From Arenicola marina (Eukaryota; Annelida; Polychaeta; Arenicolidae), in assembly GCA_964019135.1 (NCBI GenBank), contig OZ025263.1, positions 31,042,133 through 31,106,132 on the forward strand: DNA of 64,000 bases. Reading direction: 5' to 3'. Positions 1 to 11,138 of this stretch are shown piece after piece. Under the pieces are notes generated by a model that was given only the letters and a program-made list of their open reading frames with translations, had not been told where the DNA came from and made no database searches. The position numbers were made by a program, and so were the translations under genes. Every line of letters starts with the position of its first letter. The stretch's first letter is position 1.

Positions 1-1020
1 CTAGAGGTCAAAATTTAAATAAGAATCAGTCCTTGAATCATCGAAACAAAAAAATGTCTATGTTCCTCGCATGCCAGACTGCCAAATGAAGTGAAATATA
101 GACCAACAGTATGAGAATGATCAGTTTATCGACGCGTTCGTTATATATTTCATTTTTCATTTTCACCAGAACGTTGATTTGGGCGGGAAAGTAGCGTTTC
201 TGCCCTTGACGCATGCTAAATGTAAAAGATTATTGTAGTACAGGCAGCCTTCTTCTATACACCACCCCCCCCCCCTCCCCCCTAGGGTGTTCTGCGGCTT
301 ATTTGGACCTGTATGACTTCTCTGAAAAAGATAATTTTATTTCCTGAAGATATATTGGATTGTTGTAAAATATAAACCCACCAAGGTACTATAGAAATAG
401 TATTATGTCATTATGTATTAGGTAAAACATAAAAGGTGAGCGCAACTTTTTTCGCACTGAAACAGTTATGCTATTCTAGACTAATGTACCGAATGACCTG
501 GGAATATCTAGGAACAATGTGAGGATCAATGCAGTTTAGATAATGTTTTCAAGTAAACTTAAGCTTCCGGGGCTTAGCATGGTCTGGGGTTGTTCGGGTT
601 GGGTTTGAGAGGATTAATTGTTGCACTTATCCTCACCTTAATTCCATAAATAGTTGGTGTTGCGATGGTATGTCAAAATTAATTTTTTGGAACTATACAA
701 GGCATTTAGTTTATAGAGAAAGGAATGGGTTGAGTTTGATGAAGGCTTTAATTTACACTATGCTTAATGTTGAAGATGTTTACCTCATCAGTAGGTCATT
801 GTGATCGGGGACACCTGGCGGAAGAACGATGCAGGATACCGTGACGCCAGCGTATCAGAGTTCATCGAGCTGAAAGATGAAGGCTGCTATAGCTAGTACA
901 GGTTACTGACCAAATTTTGGTACACTGACAACAGTAGTATTGTGAATAACATTGCCTGGATACATGCGAGTGACACAAACAAAATGTTTACTAGCACAAA
1001 AAACATGTTTTATGTCACAG
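1..1020. other. No gene recognised
   Basis: AT-rich unique-looking sequence with a C-run near 265-285. No frame with recognisable protein similarity, no splice-consistent exon and no tandem repeat was seen. Confidence 0.5.
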
Positions 1021-2256
1021 GGGGTCATTTTGTCCCCTTAAAAGGGCAAAATGGTCAGCACATTATTTCAGCATATTAGTGAGTGAACTGACCCAAGAAG
1101 GATCACACACATAAATTACAAATAACGGTTACGTTAGCAGAGGCGGATCCGGCCGGGGGGTGGGGGGGACACCCCCTTCTCTAACTCTTTGCCATTTTTA
1201 AGTGCAAAATTTTGGCCATCTGAGGCGTAGAACTCGGCTTTCATGCAAAGTCCTACTGTTGAAACCCGCCCCCCCTTTTCGAAATTTATATAACTTATAC
1301 CATTTACCATATAAAACTCAAAACGGGCCCCCCCCCCCCCTATCCAGCACCCCCCCCCCCCCGCAGGGGCGGATTCAATACATCGCTGGGTTTGTGGGGT
1401 TCCGCGGTAAAGCCCCCCCTTTTTCACAGCCAAAATCCGCTCTATGAACTCATATTTTCATATGTTTTCCCCGATCGCAAGTTTGAAGATATTCGTTCTA
1501 TAGGGGTATCTTCTTTATCACAAATATCCTCTCTCTCAGGCATCAAGGCACCCGCGGAACCCCACCACCAGATTTGATAGTATATTATATAATAGTGCCC
1601 CCCTCCCCCCCATCTGCGTCTTATCCTGACGAGCTGCTGAAAGGAATGACCCTAAGCTGTTTCCCAGGTTTCTGACTTCTCGAAATCAGCCGGGTTGTTG
1701 TTCTTCAAGCTCCCTGTGACGCACATCGTTTTCCTCTTCAAGCTTATTCGTGATCATCAAAGATGTTCCGATTCAGCGGACGTATCATCCAGTTTCCTAA
1801 AGATAACGTTTCTGTTACAGCATACATATTAAACTGGATGTGGGTAAAACGGCTCACTGGGTCATTTTGCCCCAAGCAGCGTGGGTCATTTTGCCCCTGT
1901 TAATAACCTTAACATTTGACCGATGTATGAAAAATACGGCGCGGTATATGCCGCATCTGAATTACGTTTGGGGCTTGACTTGGACTTATCTTTGATCGTG
2001 TTCATTTATCAAAATGTTCCCCCAAGCTAGTATCCACTGAGCTCTACTTTCTTCCAGTGTTTACAATAGATGGAAACAGCCCAGAATCTTTTGCTTCGGT
2101 AACGAAGGTCAGCTGTTTGCTTCAGCGCCCATGTAGATTTGTTAAGGTATCACGTAACAAACAGGAATAAATATTAAACGTTTCAATACAAGTGGCAGCA
2201 CCGCAAATGCGTGATATTGTGGTGGGCCATTTGACCCCGATGGGTCATTTTGCCCC
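1021..2256. repeat. Dispersed GGGTCATTTTGCCCC 15-mer motif
   Basis: The 15-mer GGGTCATTTTGCCCC occurs at 1858-1872, 1883-1897 and 2242-2256. A variant is present at 1022-1036, followed after a short gap by its inverted form (AAGGGCAAAATGGTC, 1041-1055), which makes a small hairpin centred on TTAA. Such motifs resemble transposon termini, but no complete element with target-site duplication could be delimited. Confidence 0.4.
1137..1610. mobile_element. Possible hAT-like terminal fragments
   Basis: GCAGAGGCGGATCCGG (about 1139) and GCAGGGGCGGATTCAATA (about 1363) resemble the CAGxGGCGGAT-type ends common in hAT elements, and both are followed by G- or C-rich runs. An inverted repeat with core GGGGTTCCGCGG lies at 1396-1407 and 1553-1567. 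No 8-bp target duplication or transposase was found, so this is a weak call. Confidence 0.2.
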
Positions 2257-2257
2257 A

Positions 2258-2745
2258 TGTTTCCCTACCACCCCAATTGGGTTGCTTCCCTTTTCCTAAT
2301 GCATGGTGTCTCCCCTTCCCTAATCTGGGATGTCTCCCCTTCCCTATCTTGGTGTACCACCCGAATGTTGAATGTCCACCTACCCCCTAACTTAGGCTAC
2401 CACCCCAACTCTTGGTGTCTTCCCTCTCCTAACTTAGGGTGTCTCCCCTTCCATAACTTAGGGTGTGCCCCCTGTCCTAACTTGGGGTGCCTCCCCTCTC
2501 CTAGCTTGGGGCAGAGACCCAATTTGAAGTGTCTTCCCTCCATTATCTTTCGGCATCACCTGAATTTGGAATGTATCCCCTCCCCTAACTTGGGGTACCG
2601 CTACAACTTGGTGTGTATTCCCTCCAATAACTCTAGGTACCATCCAACTTGGAGTGTCTGCGCCCCCCCCCTACTATCTCAGTCTCGCCTCCCCTAACTT
2701 AGAGTATGTTCCCTCTCCTAACTCCTTAAACCCCCTAACCCCGGC
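2258..2745. repeat. C/T-rich degenerate minisatellite, about 24-27 bp unit
   Basis: Imperfect tandem units of the type CCTAACTTGGGGTGTCTCCC repeat across about 490 bp with substitutions and length changes. The open frames here, such as 2257-2697 on +, simply read the repeat as P/N/L-rich peptides and are not taken as genes. Confidence 0.75.
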
Positions 2746-4145
2746 CCCCACCCCTTCCCCCTTGGATCCTGCTGAGTACCATCTGTACCGATAAATTTTT
2801 ACGTTGACAGAGATGAAGTATACATTATTGGTCGTCGTGGTGGAGAAAAAAAATCATTTAACCCCCCCCCCCCCATCCCACATACATATTTTATTCATAT
2901 GATCACGATGTAACGCGTCAACAATCGGTTGCATTGCGAATATCGAACCATGTATGAAAAAAACCTGAGACCCATCCGGCTCGCCATGCAAATACACTGC
3001 GTCGATCGACAGTCGGAAAACAGAAAAAGAGGTTCCGAATGTAAAGATTCCTTATAGATTTATCTATGTTTGTTGTATTTTGCAGTTTAAATAACTCTCT
3101 ATGACGCAAACTGGAAATATGGGTATTATAGGTCACAATTCGTAGTGCGGGTCTCAACTGCCTAGCCTTCCTGTCATTCCGTTTATGTAAAAATACGTTG
3201 CTTCTTGTGGGGTTAATAGGGTAAAGTAAGTCACCCCCTTAAAAATATATTCCAGTGAATAGATTTTGGTAGATTTTGGAAACACTACTCCTAGATACCT
3301 AAGGAATGAGAAAAAACAGGTTTCATTACTATTGCAATTTGTTTTGGGTACATCCCTATTTTGCCCGGACTATCTGGCAATCAGCGTGCGTCATGTCGTT
3401 AACACGCCACGTGTTTTGGTCATCGTCAGAGGTCAACAGACCGTTTCAGATACCCCTGGTGACATATATCGTCAATACTTGACACTGCGTGTTTCGGCTT
3501 AGAAAACCTATTCCCGCATGCTTTTAACATGCGTGCCTGTGGAGTTGGTTCAGGTGCCCGGCTTCAACGTTTCTTTTGTCCGGGGTAGGTTTGTTCTATG
3601 GCATTGTTATTCACAAAACAAACACACAAGATGTCTCTATAAACATTTCCGTAAGTATTGCATTATATAATGGAACCACAGCTTATATTTCACTACATTA
3701 AGAACAGTTTAACAGTCCTGTTAGGCTCCCCGTTCGACATTACTGTGGCCAATGGCCAATGGCGCGCTAGCGCACACAGATTCGCATTGAAAAGACAGTG
3801 GAAACCGGTCCGCCTTATATTATCATACTCCCGTGCCAAGGAATGGGTGTTTAATTGGCCCGTGTCAACCTGCATGCAGCAGCTCTTTATATCGACACAG
3901 TTTGACGTCGGGCCCATAAAACTGCTTGACGCTTGATAAGCCTCGAGCACAGCAGTAAATCGGCTGGGGAGGGCATGCTTGATATAGAGACGCAGTATGC
4001 CCCCCCCCCCCTCCCCACCGGCTAGACCCACGCCAGATAGCGTGTCATCATAACTTAACGTTATCTTACCGTTTGCAGTAGCGTTAATGCGAGGTTGTAG
4101 ACAAACGTTAATAAAATATTTTTGCTAATGCTCACCAGTATCTAC
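2746..4145. other. No gene recognised
   Basis: Mostly unique sequence with C-runs at about 2861 and 4000. A duplicated CCAAT motif (GGCCAATGGCCAATGG, about 3749-3764) is present, but no gene could be placed downstream of it. Open frames of 78-112 codons show no family motif. Confidence 0.45.
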
Positions 4146-4295
4146 CCATGGTTAAACCGTTACATCAATAACGTTATATTAATGTTAACTATTTAGCATT
4201 AAATGATGACCATTATCTAACAATGGTTGACCGTTATATCAAAAACGTTATATTAATACTCAACTGTCAACGTTAAATGCTAACCATTAGCTAAA
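4146..4295. repeat. Two-copy 75-bp AT-rich tandem duplication
   Basis: Two diverged units (about 4146-4220 and 4221-4295) share the order GGTT-ACCGTTA-ATCAA-AACGTTATATTAAT and end in a CCATTA-CTAA block. AACGTTA recurs through 4050-4280. It may be part of a small transposon, but no termini were resolved. Confidence 0.5.
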
Positions 4296-4384
4296 TATGC
4301 TTGAACCGCTATAATTCTTCTTCAAAATGTAAACCTGGTGATCGTGGGAGTAGCTATAAGTTTACTGGATCGATTCTACGCGCA

Positions 4385-4697
4385 TTTGTGTAGCTGGGCC
4401 TACACTTTAATAGGCTGCAGAGTTCGAACCCTACACAATGGGCAGCGGTGTGCTCCGGTAATGGGGAAAACCGGGTAACCGGAGCCTGAGTGTCTTGTTG
4501 GTCTCAATCTACCACCCCCTGCTTTCGGACGACAGGCCGTGATCGTTAATCCATGGCCCTCCGGTCCGCCCTGCGGAGAGCAGGATATCCATGTTGACGG
4601 GGGCGGGGAGTGGGCACGTGCGCCGTGCGAGCGGGTCAACCGGTGACCCGGACGTGATAAAGAGCCCGTGCGACTGTTGTCAAGTGTTCTCCCATTG
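4385..4697 (+). other. tRNA-like promoter boxes; possible SINE fragment
   Basis: TAGCTGGGCC at about 4391 loosely resembles a polymerase III A box. About 40 bp later GTTCGAACCC (about 4431) fits the B-box consensus GWTCRANNC. No cloverleaf or poly-A tail was seen. It could be a SINE head or chance. Confidence 0.2.
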
Positions 4698-4720
4698 ACG
4701 CATTGTTCGAACCTCACATG
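4698..4720 (+). repeat. 23-bp sequence with an exact inverted match at 29576-29598
   Basis: The 23 bases from 4698 (core GCATTGTTCGAACCTCAC) reappear perfectly in reverse complement at 29576-29598. An exact match of this length is very unlikely by chance. Here it lies about 445 bp outside the 32-bp satellite; at the other site it lies about 30 bp outside. Confidence 0.7.
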
Positions 4721-5164
4721 AGTAAATGTTTTGATTGGGTTTTAACGGTACATTCAGCCTGTCAGAGCTATGTCGTGCCATACTGGATACATTCAATCTA
4801 AATACACGCAAATACATGTGCAAAAGTCTATATTTAGGAGTTATATAGATAATTAGAGTAGGGCATTACATACACAGACAAGGCTTCTGTCTACCTTCAC
4901 CGTTCCTATGAAATGAAATGTTGGTGGTGCTTTTCTCACTGTTTTTGCCCATGTAGGTTAACTTTGGTTATGGATACCTCATGTGACAGTGAAGTTGGGT
5001 GAACCGTGGCCCAGATGCATTACCCTGGTTGTTATGCAGGGCTTATCTGTAGATCTGCAGCGGGGCCGGCTTACTAATGGGCCACGGGCCTAGGGCTGTA
5101 CTTCTGCGGCGCCAGCTTTTTCATCAAGGGTTAGGCACATCGTAACGTTAGTAACGTTAGTAAC
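4721..5164. other. No gene recognised
   Basis: Spacer between the 23-bp motif and the 32-bp satellite. The last 30 bp contain the short direct repeat GTAACGTTAGTAACGTTA. No coding signal was seen. Confidence 0.45.
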
Positions 5165-5935
5165 GTCGCCCTACGCGTTGAATAGCGAACATGAAGGTCG
5201 ACCCACGCGTTCAATATCGAACGTGAAGGTAGACCTACGCGTTCAATATCGAACGTGAAGGTCGACCCACGCGTTGAATATCGAACGTGAAGGTCGACCT
5301 ACGCGTTTAATAATCGAACGTGAAGGTCGACCTACGCGTTCAATATCGAACGTGAAGGTCGACCTACGCGTTCGCTTTCCAACGTGAAAGTCGACCTACG
5401 CGTTTAATATCGAACGTGAAGCTCGACCTACGCGTTTAATATCGAACGTGAAGCTCGCCCTACGCGTTGAATATCGAACGTGAAGCTCGACCTACGCGTT
5501 TAATATCGAACGTGAAGGTCGACCTACGCGTTCAATATCGAACGTGAAGGTCGACCTTCGCGTTCGATATCAAACGTGAAGGTCGACCCACGCGTTCAAT
5601 ATCGAACGTGAAGGTCGACCTACGCGTTGAATATCGAACGTGAAGGTCGACCCACGCGTTGAATATCGAACGTGAAGGTCGACCTACGCGTTGAATATCG
5701 AACATGAAGGTCGACCTACGCGTTCAATATCGAACGTAAAGGTCGACCTTCGCGTTCGATATCGAACGTGAAGGTCGACCCACGCGTTGAATATCGAACG
5801 TGAAGGTCGACCTACGCGTTGAATATCAAACGTGAAGCTCGACCTACGCGTTTAATATCGAACGTGAAGGTCGACCTACGCGTTTAATATCGAACGTGAA
5901 GGGCGACTTACGCGCTCGATATCGAACGTGAAAGC
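5165..5935. repeat. 32-bp minisatellite, about 24 copies, upstream of the integrase gene
   Basis: A tandem array of about 24 units with a 32-bp period. Each unit consists mostly of palindromes: AGGTCGACCT, ACGCGT and, in some units, GTTCGATATCGAAC. Variants are point substitutions such as GACCC/GACCT and TTGAAT/TTCAAT/TTTAAT. The array ends 107 bp before the integrase start codon. The same family recurs in the opposite orientation at about 28905-29545, upstream of the HECT gene. Confidence 0.95.
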
Positions 5936-5967
5936 CGGTTACGGTGACTTACGCGTAACCTGGTCAT

Positions 5968-5975
5968 CCAATCAG
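5968..5975 (+). promoter_or_regulatory. CCAAT box upstream of the integrase gene
   Basis: CCAATCAG lies 75 bp upstream of the ATG at 6043 and just after the 32-bp satellite. A CCAAT box in mirror orientation (CTGATTGG, 28875-28882) occupies the equivalent place next to the second satellite array. Confidence 0.45.
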
Positions 5976-6042
5976 ACTCACGCTTTCATTTTTCCCGCTA
6001 AATATATTTCGGCAAATGCTTAACAGTTTACGTTGAAAAAAG

Positions 6043-6152
6043 ATGGCCACTCAATTCGTTCGTGACGTAAAGTCAAAATTTGAGAGCTGCCTGCCCGATG
6101 TTTTGTATTCTTCAAACGTCAGCGAAGCAACGATGCCGGCTGTTATTTCCAG
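6043..6152 (+). CDS. Integrase gene exon 1
   Basis: ATG at 6043 begins MATQFVRDVKSKFESCL. The donor at 6153 is AG|GTTCGT, phase 2, matching the acceptor phase of exon 2. No start is closer to the family length. Confidence is moderate because only splice phase and context support it. Confidence 0.6.
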
Positions 6153-9100
6153 GTTCGTACCGTCATCAAGTGCTGGGGGGAGGGGGGGGGGTGCACATAA
6201 CCCGTAATCGGAAGTTTTACTAAAGGGTAAATCCAAATGTTGAGAAAATCTATTTATTGCATAATATTAGATTTACATATTGTATATTCGCTGCACCAAA
6301 GAATACTTGTATGGTTTAAACGATAAAATGTATGACAACCGAATAAATTTGAGGTGAAAAAAAGGAAGAAGACAAAATATAGTCCATCTGGCTCAAGTTG
6401 CTCAGAAGCCAAGATACAGGCATTTATATTATCGCATAGGGCGGCAATCTGCAATGTCCAAATCATAGGCACAGTAATTCGACTGGCACAGAAGGGGGGG
6501 GGGGAGGCGGGGGTCCGCACCGCCTACCAATTAATATACAGAGGGGGGGGGGGGCCCGCACGGCCTACTAATATTAATTAGTAGGCGGTGCGGACCCCCG
6601 CCTCCCCCCTCCCCCTCTGTGTCAGTCGATTTATTGTGCATGTGGTCCAAATGACCCCTTTATGGTAAAACGATGTAATGCCAAGCGTGATATTCATTTA
6701 GTCTCCATGAAAACTGAATATATATGTACTTGTTGGCAGCCTCTCACCCCTCCTGAAGCGATTTCTCCGCCAGACTAATTGGTATAAAGGATTAAAGCGA
6801 TAGACATTTTTAAAAGGCTGGTCTATTTATCCAATATTTTTTGTAACAAAAAATTGAATGGTTTCAATTGAGATAACCAGAGGGAAAAAAAATAGGAATA
6901 AAATATAAAAATAAAATACATAAGCTTATATATATAAAATGCATCAAAACATTTTCAAAGCCCCAAAATGTCTTTCCTGATTGCTGGCTGGCGTAAATTA
7001 GAGCAAAAAAACACCCATGCTATGCAATGCCTAGGGTATTGGGTCTTTGGGCTACCCGCTTCTCTGCCAGTGATTTCTGTTAATTAAGCTTATTTCAGTT
7101 TGACCTCTGTATACATATAAAAAGTTATATGGGCCAAGAGTTTTAGTTGCTATGTAAAGCAGTGATGCTTGCGCTTTCTCCAGTAAAATGCCAGAATGAG
7201 CTCAAGAATCCGAAAATGTCAAGATAGCTTTTTGGAAACTTTCCCACTCATGACCATATGTTGTTTAGCTATATCTCTCCACTAATATGCTTTGTGGTAA
7301 ATTTCTTCAACTGACATAGTTAATTTTGTGCCACATATACTGCTGTTTCCTGTGGTGGAAAGGTAACACGTACTCATAAATATATATATATGATATTTTG
7401 CTGATGTAGCAAATGTTTATTGTATTTTTGCATATATATATAGAATGATCCAATATTGGGAATTAAGTAATGTTCTGTTTGACCTGTGAAAAGAAGGTTC
7501 TCCCTTTTTCCAGTTTTCCTTTCACTTCTGTCGGCTAAGCACATGTACCCATTATTACAGAGCTGAAGGTGTTGAAAGGGATCTGATACGCGCCAGAGGG
7601 ACATTACTGTCACAAAGAAATACAGATCAGCTGCTGGAAGATGTAAAATTATTTCTCATGGAAGTGAGACAGATGCGTAATGGAAATGATGCTGCAGGTA
7701 AGCCGATTATAACTACTTGTGTAAGTAGGGATAGGCTGTTGCAGTCCTAGTGTAAGTAGGGTTGCACCATTGCTGTGGTAGTTACTCGGGCTTATCGCTT
7801 AACGGGTTATCGCAACAACTTTATAAGACATCCCTTCGCAGGGGTCCTTCACACGTTTCGCCAGTTCTGACACCAGTTGTTACTTTTTTCGTATAAGTCC
7901 AAAACACAACTTGTTTCCATGTCTATGCGTTTATTTATAAAGTGCCTATATATTTTGTGACCTCTGCTCTAGTCTATCTGTCTCTCCCGCTCATTCTGTC
8001 CTCTTCACATTCCCGCACCCCTTTATATATCCCTAAAAAAAGCTGCCCGTTTACCCCCCACTGCCAAACTACTCCCAGCACGTGCAACGTGTTCGTCCAA
8101 TCCACCTTTTAACCAGCCTCCCTCCTAAATAAACTACAGCTTGACCGCCAAGCGCTAAACACACCCGGCCCGCATTTCTGGACCCAGATCGCCTGCACTA
8201 GAACACCAGACGCCCCCCCGCTGGTCAGCGTTCGTAAACCCTACCGGCCAGTAGTTGCCTCCCCTTGGGATATCTCCCCACCCGTCCACCCTGGACCTAC
8301 GCCCCCTGGGGCGACTTTCTCGCTGTGGTTAACGCACTCTTTGTACTGAGGTCTCCACACTATATTCTGGGTTCCCTACATTGTCATAATGTAAGTAAGG
8401 ATGGACTGTTGCAGGCTGGTATATATTATCTCTTCCTATGCTGGCTACTCTCACAAACATTGATACTGATCCTAAAGTCTTCTCTCCTTCCAGAGTCCAC
8501 TGCATATCAATCTCCTAATGTGTCGAGTGGAATTACAGGTCGTCCAAAATACGACATTACTCACGAGCAACTCAAGTTCTTCATTAACATTAATATGACA
8601 ACTTCCATGATATCGGAAGCACTAAAAGTGTCCCAGGCAACTGTTAAGAGGCGCTTAAGGTAAGAGATCAAATGGGCAACCGTGGATAGACTATTTGTAT
8701 ATTATATCCGTATGGTCATGTGCAATCACGAATCGTATATATTTGTATATCAATGTGTTGAGATACAACACTGCATTTCAATATTGCTTGTTATGGTGTG
8801 GCGCAACTAACCTTTCAGTTTACCAATAATCTGTGTCTCTTTTCAGACAATTCAATGAGAAGTTAAGAGATCGATATAGTACTCTCTCTGATGACAATTT
8901 GGACGAAGCAATTTCTACTGTCATTGGCCACAACCAATCGTTTGGGTATGAAAGCATCCGAGCACGCTTACTGAGTAAGGGAACTAAAGCGCAGCGTTCC
9001 CGAATTCGGAGTTCTGTCGCACGGGTAGACCCAGCGGGTCTTGCCATGCGGGCGATGGCAACTAGGATTGAGCGACGAGTTTACTCTGTCCCGGCACCAA

Positions 9101-10055
9101 ACTCTCTTTGGCACATCGACGGAAATCACAAGCTTATCAGGTACAGGTTATCGGCTTAAATTTCATCGTTAACATAAAATGTTATAAAAAGGTAGACGGT
9201 TGAGAAATTAGAGAAATGACTGGAAAAATATATAGATAATTTGGAAATTAAAGTGATCGAGCAAATGAAAGTTTGCGCAAAAAACATTTGTTCTTATCCC
9301 TTTTGTAGATGGCGAATGGTTATTCACGGAGGAATAGATGGCGCCAGTAGACTTCTGACCTTCTTAAAGGCGTCAGATAACAACAAGAAGGAAACAGTTT
9401 TCAAACACTTCTCAACAGCTGTTGCCTTGTATGGGGTTCCGTCCAGAGTCCGGGTTGTCGAAGGTGGCGAGAACAACGACATAGTGTTATTCATGAAAGT
9501 GTTTAGAATGGGTAACAACGCCGCGTTGAGGGGCAAATCAGTCCATAACCAACGGATTGAACGCCTTTGGAGAGATATGTGGAATGGTGCAACGAATACG
9601 TTCTACCATATGTTTAAAGGAATGGAAAGAGAAGATATCTTGGATCCAAGCCATGAAGATCAAATATGGGCCTTACATTATGTGTTCCTGCCTCGGCTCA
9701 ACGAACAACTCGAGTTCTTTAGAAGACAGTGGAACATGCACTCAATGAGTACTGAGCATGGCAAGACACCAATACAGCAATTTGTGATTGGGTCCCTTCA
9801 AAATCGGAACTCCACCTTCCTGCTACAGAAGAACTATTTGCCAATGTTCAAGCGCCCAGAGATGAGACGCCCTTGCTTCCAGATCTTGCTGAGGGCACCT
9901 CTTACGTGGAAGTTCCGGCAATAGTCTGTCCCCTGGATGAAGTGAGACTGGCCGCTCTCAAGCAGGAGGTTGATCTACTTACAGTGTCAAGGGATAACGG
10001 GGTTTCTCTGTACAAGAGAACACTAGAACACTTTTCTAGAATCGACAAGCAATAG
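6043..10055 (+). CDS. IS3/IS481-like integrase-core gene (five exons)
   Basis: DDE-type integrase gene. The phase-consistent model is exons 6043-6152, 7561-7697, 8494-8659, 8847-9140 and 9309-9924 (440 codons), each joined by GT-AG introns. Residues about 95-140 form a helix-turn-helix (GRPKYDITHEQLKFF...VSQATVKRRLR). Residues about 226-320 hold the catalytic core: LWHIDGNHKLIRWR with Asp229, then GGEN, then NQRIERLW with Glu320. The usual second Asp (family pattern R-S-D-x-GGEN) reads VV here. Such proteins occur widely in cnidarians, amphioxus and fish and resemble transposases of eukaryotic IS3-like DNA transposons. Conserved C-terminal sequence (LPDLAEGTSYVEV through LYKRTLEHFSRIDK) lies in the neighbouring frame and ends at 10055, so the 3' end is frameshifted or mis-sequenced. 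It is a transposase remnant or a domesticated protein, converging on the HECT gene. Confidence 0.8.
6477..6629. repeat. 153-bp inverted repeat in integrase intron 1
   Basis: Arms of about 50-60 bp run from TCGACTGGCACAGA to its near-complement TCTGTGTCAGTCGA. They include a perfect 24-bp core pair (6504-6527 and 6581-6604). The centre is a G-run. The structure is hairpin-forming and MITE-like, though no target duplication was identified. Confidence 0.7.
7561..7697 (+). CDS. Integrase gene exon 2
   Basis: Acceptor ATTACAG|AG and donor GCAG|GTAAGC. It encodes RAEGVERDLIRARGTLL and QLLEDVKLFLMEVRQMRNG, a predicted helical region. Its entry phase fits exon 1 and its exit phase fits exon 3. It is too short to stand out as an open frame. 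Confidence 0.7.
7774..8380 (+). mobile_element. Probable solo LTR in integrase intron 2
   Basis: A 607-bp block begins TGTGGTAG and ends CCTACA. It is flanked by near-identical 4-bp repeats (TTGC/TTGT) and contains a TATA-like CTTTATATAT and an AATAAA in the + orientation. It interrupts a short intronic tandem repeat (TGTAAGTAGGGAT...GTTGCAG at 7721 and 8390). There is no internal coding region, as expected for a solo LTR left by recombination. Confidence 0.45.
8494..8659 (+). CDS. Integrase gene exon 3 (helix-turn-helix)
   Basis: Acceptor CTTCCAG|AG and donor TTAAG|GTAAGAG. It encodes GITGRPKYDITHEQLKFF followed by SEALKVSQATVKRRLR, a DNA-binding helix-turn-helix typical of this integrase family. 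Confidence 0.8.
8847..9140 (+). CDS. Integrase gene exon 4
   Basis: Acceptor TTTTCAG|AC and donor ATCAG|GTACAG. It continues from the HTH (QFNEKLRDRYSTLSDDNLDE) to the first catalytic motif SLWHIDGNHKLI. Exit phase 2 fits exon 5, recreating the family motif IRWRMVIHGGIDG across the splice. Confidence 0.85.
9309..9924 (+). CDS. Integrase gene exon 5 (catalytic core, C-terminus)
   Basis: Acceptor TTTTGTAG|AT. It carries VIHGGIDGASRLLTFLKASD, VEGGEN and SVHNQRIERLWRDMW. The frame ends at 9924 after a basic tail unlike the family. The expected C-terminal sequence lies one frame over and closes at 10055, which points to an indel around 9840-9865. Confidence 0.85.
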
Positions 10056-11138
10056 ATGTTAAAGGACACCGGCTATACATCTATGAGTTTATTAGAGGCT
10101 GTTGTTACAAGTTTTTGTGCATAATGGAATGAAAAAGTCCAGTTTTTATACCATCATCACCTTCCAAGAATGTCTCATAATGGATGCTTACTATTAGGCT
10201 GTGTCCTACATCACGAAGCAAGTCAAGTCTATACTTCATTATAGTCTTAGGTTTCGAGTAAACTCTCCATGGATCAGGTAATTAACCCAAACTTTCTATC
10301 GACAAGTGTTACACAATTGTTGCAATGTTTAACATGACGTGAGGGCTCTGAAATACAGACAACTCCTTGTAACAATAAATTTAGTAGTACCGTTATTGCT
10401 AAGCATCGTATTTCATTCAGTTTACGCCCAGGCATTGTTCAAACACGCTTGCTTCATGAACAGATTTTCTTAGCGGAATTTCACTGGAGAGAAATACAAG
10501 ATGCAGATCGATCCCTCAAACTTAAACATACACGCAATTCCTAAACAACGTCGCATGACGCTGTTGGCAAACAAATATACCGTCCTGAATAGCGCACCAT
10601 AAGTGTTCTAATAGTCAGCCTCGTTCCAACCACATTACTAAAGCATCATCTGATGTACTCCGAACTTCTCCGACAAATAAGCCCCCCATAACCAAATGGA
10701 TGAATTTCCGTTGCTGCATGAAAATGCGGTATTTCTCTTAGACGCACAAACACACCGATGCAGCTTATTCATGTTTAATTTGTTTCTTACTTATCAATTA
10801 TATTTTGAACAACTGGCGAATACGAACAACTGACGAACAATTATAAATGACTACATGTACATGTTTTCTGAAAGCCCGTGCATCATATGTGTAATTGCAA
10901 ATGTGCTTTTCTAAATCCATGTCTGTAGCTGTATTGATGCTGATTCAATAAAAAAAAAGAGCACATCCTTATTACCGCTCATTCAGACTCAGCACCTAAC
11001 ACAAACACTTTCTTAGCAGGTCAAACGCTTGATTTAAAATGTCAATTAACAGAACATATAAGACATCTGACGTAAGCCAGAAATTATGAAACAGTAAGAG
11101 CACGTTCTTATCACCATTAACACGAGTACCACAGCTGA
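10056..11138. other. Intergenic region between two convergent genes
   Basis: No open frame of note. It separates the 3' end of the + integrase gene from the 3' end of the - HECT gene. It contains AATAAA on + at 10374-10379 and again near 10947, followed by a poly-A tract. Confidence 0.5.
10374..10379 (+). terminator. Candidate polyadenylation signal of the integrase gene
   Basis: AATAAA lies about 320 bp after the last conserved codon of the integrase gene, in the correct orientation. Position is the only support. Confidence 0.3.

Noticed and set aside
2257-2697. 146-residue + strand frame
   Set aside because: Compositional read-through of the C/T-rich degenerate repeat.
4385-4720. tRNA gene
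   Set aside because: B-box-like words occur but no cloverleaf could be drawn and the A box is poor.
5165-5935. CRISPR-like array
   Set aside because: The repeat is contiguous at 32 bp with no unique spacers and lies in an intron-bearing animal genome; it is a minisatellite.
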